In this document: one piece after another, positions 8,961 to 17,057 of the stretch
Layout of the letters: each line of letters begins with the position of its first letter
Position numbering within the stretch: the stretch's first letter is position 1
Source: Clostridium sp. CAG:433
GTDB taxonomy: Bacteria > Bacillota_I > Bacilli_A > RF39 > UBA660
Reading direction: 5' to 3'
Assembly: GCA_000433675.1 (NCBI GenBank)
Contig: FR893564.1
Coordinates: forward strand, 83,043-147,042
Length of the DNA: 64,000 bases
Translations under genes and position numbers: made by a program
The notes under the pieces: generated by a model
What the model was told of the DNA's origin: nothing
Database searches by the model: none
Seen by the model: only the letters and a program-made list of their open reading frames with translations

Positions 8961-9224
8961 ATGAGAGAAGTTAAACCAAATACAACATGGAGACATTTTA
9001 AAGGAGCAACAGCACATGTTATAACAGTTGCTAAACACTCTGAAACAGGTGAAGAATTAGTTATATATGAATGTACAAATAGTGAAAATACTAATCATAA
9101 AAATGGAATATATGCTAGACCACTTGATATGTTTTTAAGTGAAGTAGATCATGATAAATATCCAGATGTAAAACAAAAATATAGATTTGAATTACAAGAA
9201 ATAAAAAGTGTAGTTAAAAAATAA
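8961..9224 (+). CDS. DUF1653 family protein
   Basis: 87 residues. It matches the small DUF1653 family: an opening with Trp and a basic region (WRHFKGATAHVITVAKHS), then TGEELVIYECTN, and a MFLSEVDHDKYP segment that aligns with the family's FLEKV-D--KYP pattern. These proteins are single beta-rich domains of unknown function. It begins 12 bases after nifJ with its own AGGAGG, so the two are likely co-transcribed; the link with nifJ may be chance. Its last codons form a terminator stem. Confidence 0.85.
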   Translation: MREVKPNTTWRHFKGATAHVITVAKHSETGEELVIYECTNSENTNHKNGIYARPLDMFLSEVDHDKYPDVKQKYRFELQEIKSVVKK

Positions 9225-9239
9225 TAACTACACTTTTTT
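9204..9239 (+). terminator. Terminator of nifJ-DUF1653
   Basis: Stem AGTGTAGTTA / TAACTACACT extended by A/T pairs into a T run; the stop codon lies in the loop region. Confidence 0.9.
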
Positions 9240-9251
9240 CATATTTTAAGT

Positions 9252-9353
9252 CAAAAAAAGAGCCGTCCCCCCTGAAGGGCAGCTCTATAAAAAAGAATAA
9301 AAAGGGGTTGGCTAGTGTGATACTAGCACCAATTCGCCATTTGGGAATTGGTA
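9252..9353 (-). ncRNA. Candidate structured small RNA (minus strand)
   Basis: A minus-strand promoter (TTGACA at 9388-9383, 17-base spacer, TAATAT at 9365-9360) leads into about 100 bases with no reading frame. Read on the minus strand there are a hairpin CCAATTC / GAATTGG, a hairpin GCTAG / CTAGC, a C- and T-rich unpaired stretch (AACCCC followed by T-rich sequence), and a terminator hairpin starting AGAGCTGCCC, ending GGCTCT and followed by seven Ts. Every element of an independent small RNA gene is present. I do not recognise its family. Confidence 0.65.
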
Positions 9354-9359
9354 GCATAT

Positions 9360-9388
9360 ATATTACTTATAAATAGGTAATTTGTCAA
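9360..9388 (-). promoter_or_regulatory. Promoter of minus-strand small RNA
   Basis: TTGACA, 17 bases, TAATAT on the minus strand; close to consensus. Confidence 0.75.
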
Positions 9389-9405
9389 GTACTTTTTAAA
9401 AAATA

Positions 9406-9414
9406 TGTTATAAT
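9406..9414 (+). promoter_or_regulatory. Extended -10 promoter of recG
   Basis: TGTTATAAT with no clear -35, 23 bases before the recG TTG. It is back to back with the small-RNA promoter. Confidence 0.6.
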
Positions 9415-9437
9415 ATTTTTAAAGGATGTGAATAGTT

Positions 9438-11396
9438 TTGGCTGAGTTAACAAATATAAAAGGTATTGGACCTAAAACAGTAAGTACATTAAATAAACTT
9501 GGAATAAATAATGTTAATGATTTAATAAATGATTATCCATATAGATACGAAATATTAAAACAAACTTCTTTATATGAAGAAAAAGTAGTAGTATCTGGAA
9601 TTATAGAAACTATTCCAACTATTAGTTACTTTAAAAATATGAATAGATTATCATTTAAGTTTAATACAAGTAATAATTTAGTAAATGTTGTAATATTTAA
9701 TAGAGCTTTTTTAAAACCTAATTTATTAATTGGAAAATATATAACTGTAATAGGTAAATATGATACTAAAAGTAATACAATAAATGCAGCAGATATAAAG
9801 TTATTTGATTTAGGTGATAGAACATTAATAGAGCCTATTTATCATTTAGTAAAAGGTATAAATAATAAGTCATTAAATAAATATATAAATGAAGCATTAA
9901 ATGAATGTAACGTTATAGATTATATACCAGAAGAAATAATAAATAAGTATAATTTTATAGATAAAAAAGAAGCACTTAGAATAATTCATAATCCAAAAAA
10001 AGGATTAAAGGATGCGATAAATAGATGTAAATATGAAGAACTATTTATATTTATGATGAAAATAAATGCACTAAAAAGAAAAAACAATAATTTAAATATT
10101 GGCTATGAAAAAGATATTGATATAACTAAAATTAATGAATTTATAAATGGATTACCATTTGAATTAACTGTTCATCAAAAAGAAGCATTAAATGATATAT
10201 TTAAGGATTTAAAAAGTAATAAAAGAATGAATAGATTATTAGAAGGTGATGTTGGTTCAGGTAAAACAATAGTAGCATTAATAAGTATGTATGCGTTATA
10301 TTTAAGTGGATATCAAAGTGCACTTATGGTTCCAACTGAAGTATTAGCTAATCAACATTATGAAAATTTTAAAAATCTATTAGAAGGATATAATATAGAA
10401 ATTGCACTTCTAACAGGAAGTACTAAAAAAAGTGAAAAAAATCAAATATATGAAGATATAAAATCAGGTAAGATAAATATGGTAATAGGAACTCATGCCA
10501 TAATAGAAGATGATATAAAATATAATAATTTAGGACTAGTAATAACAGATGAACAACATAGATTTGGAGTTAACCAGAGAAATAACTTAAGAAACAAAGG
10601 TAATATGCCTGATGTACTTTATATGAGTGCAACTCCAATACCAAGAACATATGCTCTTACTATATATGGAGATATGGATATATCTATAATAAATACAATG
10701 CCTAGTGGAAGAAAAAAGATAATAACTAAAGTATTTGATAATAGTGATATTAAAAAGGTACTTGTAAAAATAAAACAAGAATTAGATTTAGGTCATCAAA
10801 TATATATAGTATCTCCATTAATAGAAGATTCAGAAGAAGAAATGGAAGATACTAAGAAACTAGAAAAGAAGTTTAAATTAGCATTTAAAAACTATAATAT
10901 AGGTGTTATGCATGGTAGACTTTCGCCTAAAGAAAAAAATAAAGTTATGGATGACTTTGTAAATAAAAAAATAGATATATTAATAAGTACTACTGTAATA
11001 GAAGTTGGAGTAGATGTTAAAAATGCAACTATGATAGTTATATTTGATGCATATAAATTTGGACTTGCAACACTTCATCAATTAAGAGGTAGAGTAGGAA
11101 GAAATAGTGAACAATCCTACTGCGTTTTAATGACTAATAGAGAGACTGAAAGACTTAATATAATGGAAAATGTAAGTGATGGATTTACACTTGCTGAAGA
11201 AGATTTAAAACTAAGAGGATCAGGTGATTTATTTGGTATAAAACAAAGTGGTGATATGAGTTTTAAACTAGCAAATATTCAAAAAGATTATGAACTTTTG
11301 ATAAAGGCTAAAGCTGATTCTGAAGAAGTATTAGATAATATTGATAAATATGAAGTTTTAAAAAATATGTTAAAAGAAAGTATAAATATGGATTAA
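9438..11396 (+). CDS. recG: ATP-dependent DNA helicase RecG
   Basis: Remodels stalled replication forks and branched DNA. 652 residues. The wedge/OB domain occupies about 50-150, Walker A GDVGSGKT is near 270, DEQHRFG (Walker B) near 371, SATPIPRT near 396, and the helicase C motif LRGRVGRN near 549. The start is TTG, preceded by AAGGATGTG at 7 bases; no ATG near the conserved N terminus (LTNIKGIGPKT) would serve better. It has its own promoter. No clear terminator follows before the small-RNA promoter downstream. Confidence 0.97.
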   Translation: MAELTNIKGIGPKTVSTLNKLGINNVNDLINDYPYRYEILKQTSLYEEKVVVSGIIETIPTISYFKNMNRLSFKFNTSNNLVNVVIFNRAFLKPNLLIGKYITVIGKYDTKSNTINAADIKLFDLGDRTLIEPIYHLVKGINNKSLNKYINEALNECNVIDYIPEEIINKYNFIDKKEALRIIHNPKKGLKDAINRCKYEELFIFMMKINALKRKNNNLNIGYEKDIDITKINEFINGLPFELTVHQKEALNDIFKDLKSNKRMNRLLEGDVGSGKTIVALISMYALYLSGYQSALMVPTEVLANQHYENFKNLLEGYNIEIALLTGSTKKSEKNQIYEDIKSGKINMVIGTHAIIEDDIKYNNLGLVITDEQHRFGVNQRNNLRNKGNMPDVLYMSATPIPRTYALTIYGDMDISIINTMPSGRKKIITKVFDNSDIKKVLVKIKQELDLGHQIYIVSPLIEDSEEEMEDTKKLEKKFKLAFKNYNIGVMHGRLSPKEKNKVMDDFVNKKIDILISTTVIEVGVDVKNATMIVIFDAYKFGLATLHQLRGRVGRNSEQSYCVLMTNRETERLNIMENVSDGFTLAEEDLKLRGSGDLFGIKQSGDMSFKLANIQKDYELLIKAKADSEEVLDNIDKYEVLKNMLKESINMD

Positions 11397-11401
11397 AGAT
11401 A

Positions 11402-11430
11402 TTGACTTTTAAATTAAAATATTTTATTAT
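11402..11430 (+). promoter_or_regulatory. Promoter of small RNA at the element's left edge
   Basis: TTGACT, 17 bases, TATTAT, six bases after the recG stop. The next start-like signal is far away, so it should drive the non-coding transcript that ends at the GAAA-loop hairpin near 11520. Confidence 0.75.
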
Positions 11431-11497
11431 TAATATAGCGTAACGATATGTTACGTAACACACACTTTTACGGATATGTGTGAAAGTGTAACCAAAA

Positions 11498-11507
11498 CCC
11501 CCTGAAG
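11498..11507 (+). repeat. Putative attL core CCCCCTGAAG
   Basis: Identical to the ten bases at 22945-22954. In both copies the last G is the first base of a terminator stem. It lies outside the arm repeats, as expected for a crossover core. Confidence 0.5.
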
Positions 11508-11529
11508 GAGCCGAAAGGCTCCACTTTTT
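11507..11529 (+). terminator. Terminator of small RNA (element copy)
   Basis: GGAGCC-GAAA-GGCTCC followed by ACTTTTT. The matching hairpin at the right junction has a different stem sequence but the same GAAA loop. Confidence 0.8.
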
Positions 11530-11568
11530 GTTTGATTTATAAGGGTTTTCTATAAATATGGTAGAACG

Positions 11569-11589
11569 CTACCCATCATCTACCCATCA
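11569..11589 (+). repeat. Left integrase arm sites
   Basis: Two direct copies of CTACCCATCA spaced 11 bases apart, between the integrase stop and the putative core. The right end has the same pair with the same spacing. Confidence 0.7.
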
Positions 11590-11620
11590 TAATCTATGGT
11601 TTATATAAGTTTAATATAGT

Positions 11621-12763
11621 TTATTTGGAAGACTTTTCATTAAAGTCTTTTTCTAATGTGTCAAAGAATTTTGGTACATTTGCAAGATCTTTTTTAAACA
11701 TATGAGTATAAGTTTCTAGTGTTTCAGTAGTTTCAGAATGGCCTAAAAAGTTAGATACAGCAGTTATTGGAGCAGAGCCAGATATTAAGGCTGATGCACA
11801 TGAATGTCTAAAGTCATGTAATCTAATTCTTCTTACTCCAGCTTTTTCAGCATATTTATCTCTATAGAAATACATTCTACCTGTAGCCATTGGAACATCA
11901 TCACCAAGTACAAACCAAGTTTGTTTGAATTTTGCTATTCGTTCATTTGATTTTTTTAGTTCTGCTAAGTCATTTAGTAGAGTAGTTGCGATTGGAATTG
12001 TTCTATTTGATGCTTCTGTTTTAGTGCTAGAAATATACCATTCTGTACTAGCATTAGAATTAGAGGGATTTAATACTTGTTGAGAAACAGTTAAAAGTTT
12101 ATTTTTAAAGTCTATATGTTTCCATTGTAATCCTCTTGCTTCAGACCTTCTTAATCCACAATAATATAATAATTCAAAGAAACATTTATATCTTAAATCA
12201 TCAACTACTGAAATAAATTTAAAGAATTCTTCAGGTTCGTAAAAATCCATTTCTTTCTTCAATGCCCCTGGAGTTTTAAAAGGCTCTAATTTATTATAAA
12301 ATTTTCTTAAATTAAAATCCCATTGTTTTTCAGCAAAGTTAATGACTTGCTTTATAAATTTTTGAATATCTGTTTTATATCTATCACAGAGATTTGTTTT
12401 ATTAATTTGTGCTCTCCATTTTTGATATAAATCCCAATCTAAGTTTACTAATTCTACATTATCTAGTAATCCCATATATTTGATTCTATCTCTATATGTC
12501 TTAAGAGTAGAATCTTTTATTTTATCTTTCTGATATTCATAATATATAGTGTAGGCTTCTTTAAATGTCATATGTGGATTTACTTCAACATCTTTATATT
12601 TATTTAAATATGCTTTTTCAGCCTGTATTGCTTCTTCTTCAGTCATATATGCTTGTGATTGATATTGATGTCTTTTACCATCTAAACCTTTACTATATTG
12701 TATAAATACCCAAGATCTTCCATCTTTTGTTATTTTATTTTCTTTAAGTTGTCTTACGGACAT
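11621..12763 (-). CDS. int: Tyrosine-type site-specific integrase
   Basis: Catalyses integration and excision of the element. 380 residues. The N-terminal AP2-like arm-binding segment (YSKGLDGKRHQYQSQAY, residues 23-39) is followed by a SAM-like core-binding domain (about 65-165) and the catalytic domain with R205 (CGLRRSEA), H316 and R319 (HDFRHS), H342 (GHS) and the nucleophile Y352 (LETYTHM). All catalytic residues are present. It is transcribed toward the left end, with an AAAGGAGG site before the ATG. Its promoter region shares short sequences with both ends of the element. Confidence 0.95.
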   Translation of the reverse strand: MSVRQLKENKITKDGRSWVFIQYSKGLDGKRHQYQSQAYMTEEEAIQAEKAYLNKYKDVEVNPHMTFKEAYTIYYEYQKDKIKDSTLKTYRDRIKYMGLLDNVELVNLDWDLYQKWRAQINKTNLCDRYKTDIQKFIKQVINFAEKQWDFNLRKFYNKLEPFKTPGALKKEMDFYEPEEFFKFISVVDDLRYKCFFELLYYCGLRRSEARGLQWKHIDFKNKLLTVSQQVLNPSNSNASTEWYISSTKTEASNRTIPIATTLLNDLAELKKSNERIAKFKQTWFVLGDDVPMATGRMYFYRDKYAEKAGVRRIRLHDFRHSCASALISGSAPITAVSNFLGHSETTETLETYTHMFKKDLANVPKFFDTLEKDFNEKSSK

Positions 12764-12780
12764 TTCATTCCTCCTTTTCT

Positions 12781-12801
12781 TATCCGTAAAATATCGACAT
12801 A
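12781..12801 (-). promoter_or_regulatory. Int-promoter site shared with both element ends
   Basis: On the minus strand this is TATGTCGATATT directly overlapping TTTTACGGATA. The first 12 bases recur at 22895-22906 and the last 11 at 11466-11476, both on the plus strand. It lies just downstream of a TAAAAT -10, so it may bind an excision factor or Int itself. Confidence 0.4.
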
Positions 12802-12864
12802 CATCTATATTTTACCATTTATTTATATATTTTTTTATATTTATCTTGTTTATCATTTTTTATT

Positions 12865-12896
12865 AAGAAAAAAGACCAACAATAGAGTTGATCTTT
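12865..12896 (-). terminator. Terminator of relaxase operon
   Basis: On the minus strand AAAGATCAAC / GTTGGTCTTT with a 6-base loop and a T run, just past the zinc-ribbon membrane gene; one G-T pair. Confidence 0.8.
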
Positions 12897-12911
12897 TAAT
12901 AATTTGAAACG

Positions 12912-13484
12912 TTATTTTTTATTTTTGGTATTAATCTGTTTTTTTACATCTTCTTGCATTTTTATTAATTTATTGTGTACATATACATTAGCAATATCAA
13001 TTTCTTCAGAATTTGGTGTTTTTAGTATTTTATCGCAGTTTGGACAATAATTTTGAGCAGTTCCATAATAATAATTTCCATAGGAACTTCTTTTAATTAA
13101 TTCTCCTTTGCATTTGTTACATATTGGTCTAAAGTTTTTGATTGTTATTTCATTATATAACTCAGAGTAATTCCAAGCATATCTAATACCTTCATAAATA
13201 TCATCATTATAATCTTCATACCATTTTTTAATATTACTAGCATCGTTTATTTTAACAATAATTAATAAAATAGCAAATATTATTATACCTACTATTAACA
13301 ATACCCATAATGGAATATTAATATTAAGTATAAAAACGATACTATTGAATATCCATTTTAAAAAAGATAGTATTCCTTCTAATATGTTGATATCTTGTAG
13401 TTTAGAAGTTATTATTCCTCCAACTACAGTCACTATAACTGGTAATAAAAACCAAATCCAAATAGATTTAAAAATTTTTTTCAT
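12912..13484 (-). CDS. Membrane protein with C-terminal zinc ribbon, unknown
   Basis: 190 residues. Two membrane segments (about 9-26 and 60-79) with an amphipathic stretch between, then a cytoplasmic part with two CxxC knuckles (CNKC and CPNC, about 30 residues apart), a zinc ribbon. The ATG is chosen because AAAGGTGAT lies 5 bases before it; an in-frame GTG upstream is part of that site. It is the last gene of the leftward mobilisation operon, 44 bases after the relaxase. No family recognised; a role in transfer or maintenance is only suggested by position. Confidence 0.75.
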   Translation of the reverse strand: MKKIFKSIWIWFLLPVIVTVVGGIITSKLQDINILEGILSFLKWIFNSIVFILNINIPLWVLLIVGIIIFAILLIIVKINDASNIKKWYEDYNDDIYEGIRYAWNYSELYNEITIKNFRPICNKCKGELIKRSSYGNYYYGTAQNYCPNCDKILKTPNSEEIDIANVYVHNKLIKMQEDVKKQINTKNKK

Positions 13485-13528
13485 ATGATAAATCACCTTT
13501 CGAAATGTTGTTTACATAGATAATTATA

Positions 13529-14977
13529 TCATAATTCAAAGTCATCTGATTTATCTCGTTCATATTTTTTATTAACTTTTTTACTTAAATCTTTAAAAGC
13601 AGAGTAATCGTATTTCTGATTTTTATCAACATCAAATCCTAGCGTTCTTTTTAGTGCTTTATATAAATCTATTGCTATATTTTTAACATTACTAATAATT
13701 GTATCGATATTTTCTTTTAATTCAGTTAATTCATTTCTTAATGAACTAATTATTGTGTTTTGATATTTTATAGTATCATCTTTTTCTTTAATAATTAAAT
13801 TTTGATTTTCGATTATTTTATCTTTTTCTATTAATGTTTTACCTGATTTAAGATTTTTAATTTCAGTATTTAATTTATCAATTTGTTTCTGTTTGGATTC
13901 TAATTTTATTTCATTTTGTTCTATTATTTTTGATTTATTCAAATTATCTTTAGTTATTTCTTTTGAGTATTTAGATAGATTATTTATATCTTTTTCTTTA
14001 TATCCAATTATTTTGCTTTTTTCAGGATTTAGAAGAGGATTTGTATCTACATCAGATATTTTCTCTTTATATGATATTTCAACTTCATTTAGGGCTTTAT
14101 TCTTATTTAATTCAAGTTCCATTAGTTTGTTTTCTTCCTGTAGTTCTTCTAAATATTTTTCTGCTTTTGTTTGATGATATTTATTTCCTCCAATTTGACC
14201 TCTATCAAGATTAAAACCTTTAGATGTTATAAATTTATTATAATCATCTTGTATTTTAGCAAATGATGTTTTAAAGCCTTTATCCTTCCAAAACTGATCA
14301 CAATTTAGAAATTTTCCTTTTTCTATTGAATATAAATTTTTACCGTTTTCATCTTTCTTTTGAATAGGTATTAACTTTTCTTTTCCGTCTTTTCCTATAT
14401 AAGATTTTAATATTTGATGACCATTACTATCTGTTTCAAATACTTTTCTATGAACTTCATTCACTACTGGAGTAAAATAAAAATGCATATGTGGAGTATC
14501 TTCATCAAAATGAATAGCAGAGTAGACTACGTTTTCCTTTCCAACTAAATTACTTAAAAATTCATGTGAATATTTAAAATAGTTTAATACTTGTTCTGGA
14601 ATATCATTTGGATTATTAATAACTACTTTATTAATAGGTTCTCCTTTATGTTCTCCAGTTAAATATTTTCTTCCTGTATCTTCAAATTTCATTCCTAATG
14701 ATTTAAAGAATTCTTGTCCACTTGTTATTATGCATCCATTTAATAAATTGATATTTTTGTTGCTCTTGTTAAATTCTACATTATTTTTATAGAGAGTTTT
14801 ATATGTTGAACTAGCTAAATTAGTACTACATAATGGAATAAATTCAATGTTATATTTAGTTCTATTTGTATCATAATTACCTGTACCAATTCTATCAGTA
14901 AGTTCTTTACTAAGACCACCAATATCTGAAGATTTAATTTTGTTTGTTATAGTTAAAACCTGTTTTCCATCAAACAT
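13529..14977 (-). CDS. MobV-family (Pre/Mob) relaxase
   Basis: Nicks one strand at oriT to start mobilisation. 482 residues. The MobV metal-binding motif HFDEDTPHMHF lies at residues 156-166, in the usual place; the catalytic residue of this family lies nearer the N terminus and is not certain from sequence alone. After about residue 260 the protein is largely coiled coil (EELQEENKLMELELNKNKAL and later Lys/Glu/Leu repeats to about 430). AAAGGA is 9 bases before the ATG. The stop is TGA, rare in this window. A palindrome-rich non-coding segment just upstream is the expected oriT position. Confidence 0.93.
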   Translation of the reverse strand: MFDGKQVLTITNKIKSSDIGGLSKELTDRIGTGNYDTNRTKYNIEFIPLCSTNLASSTYKTLYKNNVEFNKSNKNINLLNGCIITSGQEFFKSLGMKFEDTGRKYLTGEHKGEPINKVVINNPNDIPEQVLNYFKYSHEFLSNLVGKENVVYSAIHFDEDTPHMHFYFTPVVNEVHRKVFETDSNGHQILKSYIGKDGKEKLIPIQKKDENGKNLYSIEKGKFLNCDQFWKDKGFKTSFAKIQDDYNKFITSKGFNLDRGQIGGNKYHQTKAEKYLEELQEENKLMELELNKNKALNEVEISYKEKISDVDTNPLLNPEKSKIIGYKEKDINNLSKYSKEITKDNLNKSKIIEQNEIKLESKQKQIDKLNTEIKNLKSGKTLIEKDKIIENQNLIIKEKDDTIKYQNTIISSLRNELTELKENIDTIISNVKNIAIDLYKALKRTLGFDVDKNQKYDYSAFKDLSKKVNKKYERDKSDDFEL

Positions 14978-15043
14978 TTATATAAATCCTTTAATATATT
15001 TATGACATTGTGACATTAATAATATGTGTGGCTTTGAGGAATT

Positions 15044-15190
15044 GGTCATTTATGACCTATCTCACTAGGGCATAGCCCAAAAGTGAGTTAAGGGAATCCC
15101 TTAAAAACCCATTCTTGTTTAAGCAAAGACTTAAGGTGATTTAAGTCTAAGCAATAAACAAGTGATTATTTATTAAAAAATAAATAATCA
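15044..15190. other. Candidate oriT / replication origin, cluster of palindromes
   Basis: Five inverted repeats in 147 non-coding bases just before the relaxase: GGTCAT-N2-ATGACC; CTCACT and AGTGAG enclosing GGGC-ATA-GCCC; TTAAGGGA-A-TCCCTTAA; a long stem CTTGTTTA / TAAACAAG enclosing AGACTTAA / TTAAGTCT; and a perfect 12-bp TGATTATTTATT / AATAAATAATCA. MobV nick sites lie next to such hairpins upstream of mob. I cannot name the nick base, and part may be a single- or double-strand origin. Confidence 0.55.
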
Positions 15191-15242
15191 GAAGATGAGC
15201 CATTATCGCCACTTTCATTGCTACGCAACAAAACGTGCCACA

Positions 15243-16199
15243 TTATTCATCTTCATTTTGTGAAGGCTCTATAAATGTAGCATGATATAATCTACTATCA
15301 GCAGTTCTACATTTAGTAATATGAACACCTTCACTTTCTAAAAGTTCAATACTATTATTTAGTAATCTTCCGAATCTTTTAGGTGACATTGGTATATTAG
15401 CTTTTAATACTATATCAGTACAGGTAAAATCAATTTCTTTTTGACTAGCAACATATTTTATAAACGATGTTAGTTCAAAAGATAATTCATCTTCCTCAAT
15501 AGAATTTATTTTACGAAATATAAGGTTATCTAATTTTTTTAATTGAATATCTATTTCTGAAAAATCTCTATTTATTGTTTGTAATTTAACATATTTTTTA
15601 TTTGCTTTATTTTCAATTAAAGTTATTCTTCCATCAACAGTTGCATCTAGTGCAATACTTCCTAATGTTTTACCGGTTTTATTTAGATGATGTGTAACTA
15701 AAAAAGTTACATTATATTTATCACAATAAGTTCTTAATTTTGGAAATATTTGCTGTGATACATCTTGATAATTATTAATATCATATTGGACTCCAAAATC
15801 AATATCTTTTAACATATCTAAAATTATAAGTTTGCCGTTATATTCTTCAGCAAATGTTTTTATATCATATTCTAAATCATTTAAAGATATATTTGCTTTA
15901 TTCTGTCTATCAATTATAAATAAAGAGTCTTTTTTTGCTGATAGTTCCATGAATTCTAGGCGTTCCTTTAATTGAATTTTATCTGATTCTGTGGTAACAT
16001 ATAAAACAGGTGAGGGATTTACTTTGTATCCTAAAAATGGTGTTCCGTTAATAACGGAGCAGGAAAGTTGCAGTGCCAACATAGACTTTCCTACTTTTGG
16101 ATTAGATACTAAGAGATACACACCTTTAGACTTCATTATATTATTTATGATGATGTCTTTTTTTATGTTTGTATCTATTTGTTCTATTGGTTTAAGCAA
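15243..16199 (-). CDS. RecA-fold replication ATPase (RepA/AAA_25 type)
   Basis: 318 residues. Walker A is NPKVGKS (33-39), the sensor-like VTTESDK follows near 70, Walker B is GKLIILDML near 120, and FLVTHHLNKTGKTLGS near 165 is the His-rich motif of plasmid RepA and DnaB-like hexameric helicases. The C-terminal 80 residues look like a small winged-helix domain. The start is TTG with AGGAG about 9 bases before it, overlapping the end of the upstream gene by 8 bases, so translation is coupled. Likely unwinds the excised element for autonomous replication. Confidence 0.85.
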   Translation of the reverse strand: MLKPIEQIDTNIKKDIIINNIMKSKGVYLLVSNPKVGKSMLALQLSCSVINGTPFLGYKVNPSPVLYVTTESDKIQLKERLEFMELSAKKDSLFIIDRQNKANISLNDLEYDIKTFAEEYNGKLIILDMLKDIDFGVQYDINNYQDVSQQIFPKLRTYCDKYNVTFLVTHHLNKTGKTLGSIALDATVDGRITLIENKANKKYVKLQTINRDFSEIDIQLKKLDNLIFRKINSIEEDELSFELTSFIKYVASQKEIDFTCTDIVLKANIPMSPKRFGRLLNNSIELLESEGVHITKCRTADSRLYHATFIEPSQNEDE

Positions 16200-16446
16200 T
16201 TCTAATATCTCCTTTCAAATTTTTACTTTTTGACTCTAAATAGTCAATATCAATATTTAAATACTTAATAACTTCTTGCATAGGAACAGCATTCTTAGGA
16301 ACATAATATCCTTCTTTTTCTAAGTCATTTTTAATTTTACTTTTAATAGCTAGTGCTGAATTTCTTCCTATGTTTGCTAATTTCATTAAATCTGATAAAT
16401 TGCACCATTGTTGTGCGATTAATTTTAAAGTTTCATCTACGGTCAT
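16192..16446 (-). CDS. Small DUF3173-like DNA-binding protein
   Basis: 84 residues. LSDLMKLANIGRNSALAIKSK (partly: NIGRNSALAIKSK, about 26-38) is a helix-turn-helix-like segment, and YYVPKNAVPMQEVIKYLNI follows the pattern of DUF3173/excisionase-like proteins of Firmicute mobile elements. AAAGGAGG precedes the ATG. It lies between the replication initiator-like gene and the ATPase. It could be an excisionase or a replication accessory factor. Confidence 0.65.
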   Translation of the reverse strand: MTVDETLKLIAQQWCNLSDLMKLANIGRNSALAIKSKIKNDLEKEGYYVPKNAVPMQEVIKYLNIDIDYLESKSKNLKGDIRIA

Positions 16447-16458
16447 ATTCCACCTCCT

Positions 16459-16782
16459 TTATCTTTCTAATTCTTTGTATTTCTTGTGTTTCAAATCAAC
16501 TAAGTTTTTAAATTCATCAGTTGGTTGTATTGAAACATTAAGACCAAGATATGAATCTTTATCTACACATTCTTCTAAATTATAAAAATGTGCATAATCA
16601 TATTTTTCTAATTCTTTAGAACTTTTAATAGTTTCTTCTCTAGTATTTTGGTTTATTAATAATCTTCTAAGTGATTTAGTTAAGTCATAACAGATTAAAC
16701 AATATAATCCTTTAGCACTTAATGATAAATCAGGATTATCTAAAACATCTTTTCTTACTAAAGTGAAATATTTTTGATCCAC
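16459..16782 (-). CDS. Short replication-initiator N-domain-like protein
   Basis: 107 residues. KYFTLVRKDVLDNPDLSLSAK (core: VLDNPDLSLSAKGLY) resembles the start of RepA_N-type and phage replisome-organiser proteins, where it opens a winged helix. Here the protein stops soon after, so it is either a stand-alone winged helix or a shortened initiator. A GTG with AAAGGAGGT 7 bases before it is preferred; an earlier in-frame GTG lies inside the ribosome site. First gene of the leftward operon under the divergent promoter. Confidence 0.6.
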   Translation of the reverse strand: MDQKYFTLVRKDVLDNPDLSLSAKGLYCLICYDLTKSLRRLLINQNTREETIKSSKELEKYDYAHFYNLEECVDKDSYLGLNVSIQPTDEFKNLVDLKHKKYKELER

Positions 16783-16799
16783 TTTTAACACCTCCTTTA

Positions 16800-16990
16800 C
16801 TAATTTTAAAAGGGTAGAGCTCTACTTGAACTATTGCTCTTTGTGAAATTTTAGTTATTTCATAACTCCCGTGCCAATAGGGTATTCTGCCTTACTTTTT
16901 TTACTTAATGGCTTATCGGCGATTTCCACTAAGACTAAGTTTTCAAAGAACTATTTTTGAATGTAGAACGATGATATCGTTCATAAATTC
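16800..16990 (-). promoter_or_regulatory. Long structured leader of the replication/mobilisation operon
   Basis: About 190 untranslated bases. Read on the minus strand it begins with an operator, then GTTCTTTGAAAACT (16951-16938), which resembles the rrn boxA/pre-16S leader of Bacillus, then AGTTAT-N3-ATAACT and the perfect palindrome GTAGAGCTCTAC, and ends at the first gene. I see no terminator or reading frame in it. A role in antitermination is inference. Confidence 0.5.
16966..16982. promoter_or_regulatory. Operator 1 for the XRE repressor
   Basis: GAACGA-N5-TCGTTC, a perfect inverted repeat, just downstream of the leftward transcription start. The same arms and spacing recur at 17034-17050. 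Confidence 0.75.
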
Positions 16991-16996
16991 AACTAC

Positions 16997-17025
16997 ATAA
17001 TATCAAACCTAAATAAACATGTCAA
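16997..17025 (-). promoter_or_regulatory. Leftward promoter (replication/mobilisation operon)
   Basis: On the minus strand TTGACA, 17 bases, TATTAT, with an operator on each side. Confidence 0.8.
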
Positions 17026-17033
17026 TACATTTT

Positions 17034-17050
17034 GAACGATTTTTTCGTTC
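17034..17050. promoter_or_regulatory. Operator 2 for the XRE repressor
   Basis: Second GAACGA-N5-TCGTTC, located between the two divergent promoters, 7 bases upstream of the rightward -35. Confidence 0.75.
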
Positions 17051-17057
17051 TTTTTTA

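Larger units (their letters stand above)
11437..11529 (+). ncRNA. Candidate small RNA, used as integration site
   Basis: Between a good promoter and a factor-independent terminator there are about 93 non-coding bases. They can form GTAAC / GTTAC and ACACTTT / AAAGTGT hairpins, leaving an unpaired CCAAAACCCCCTGAA stretch before the terminator stem GGAGCC-GAAA-GGCTCC. A C-rich single strand next to a terminator is the layout of Firmicute small RNAs that pair with G-rich ribosome sites (RsaE/RoxS style); the family itself is not recognised. The 3' third appears to be supplied by the integrated element. Confidence 0.6.

Noticed and set aside
9267..9279. Third copy of CCCCCTGAAG, a possible second attachment site
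   Set aside because: It is the stem and loop of the minus-strand small RNA terminator, and no arm repeats or junction lie near it.
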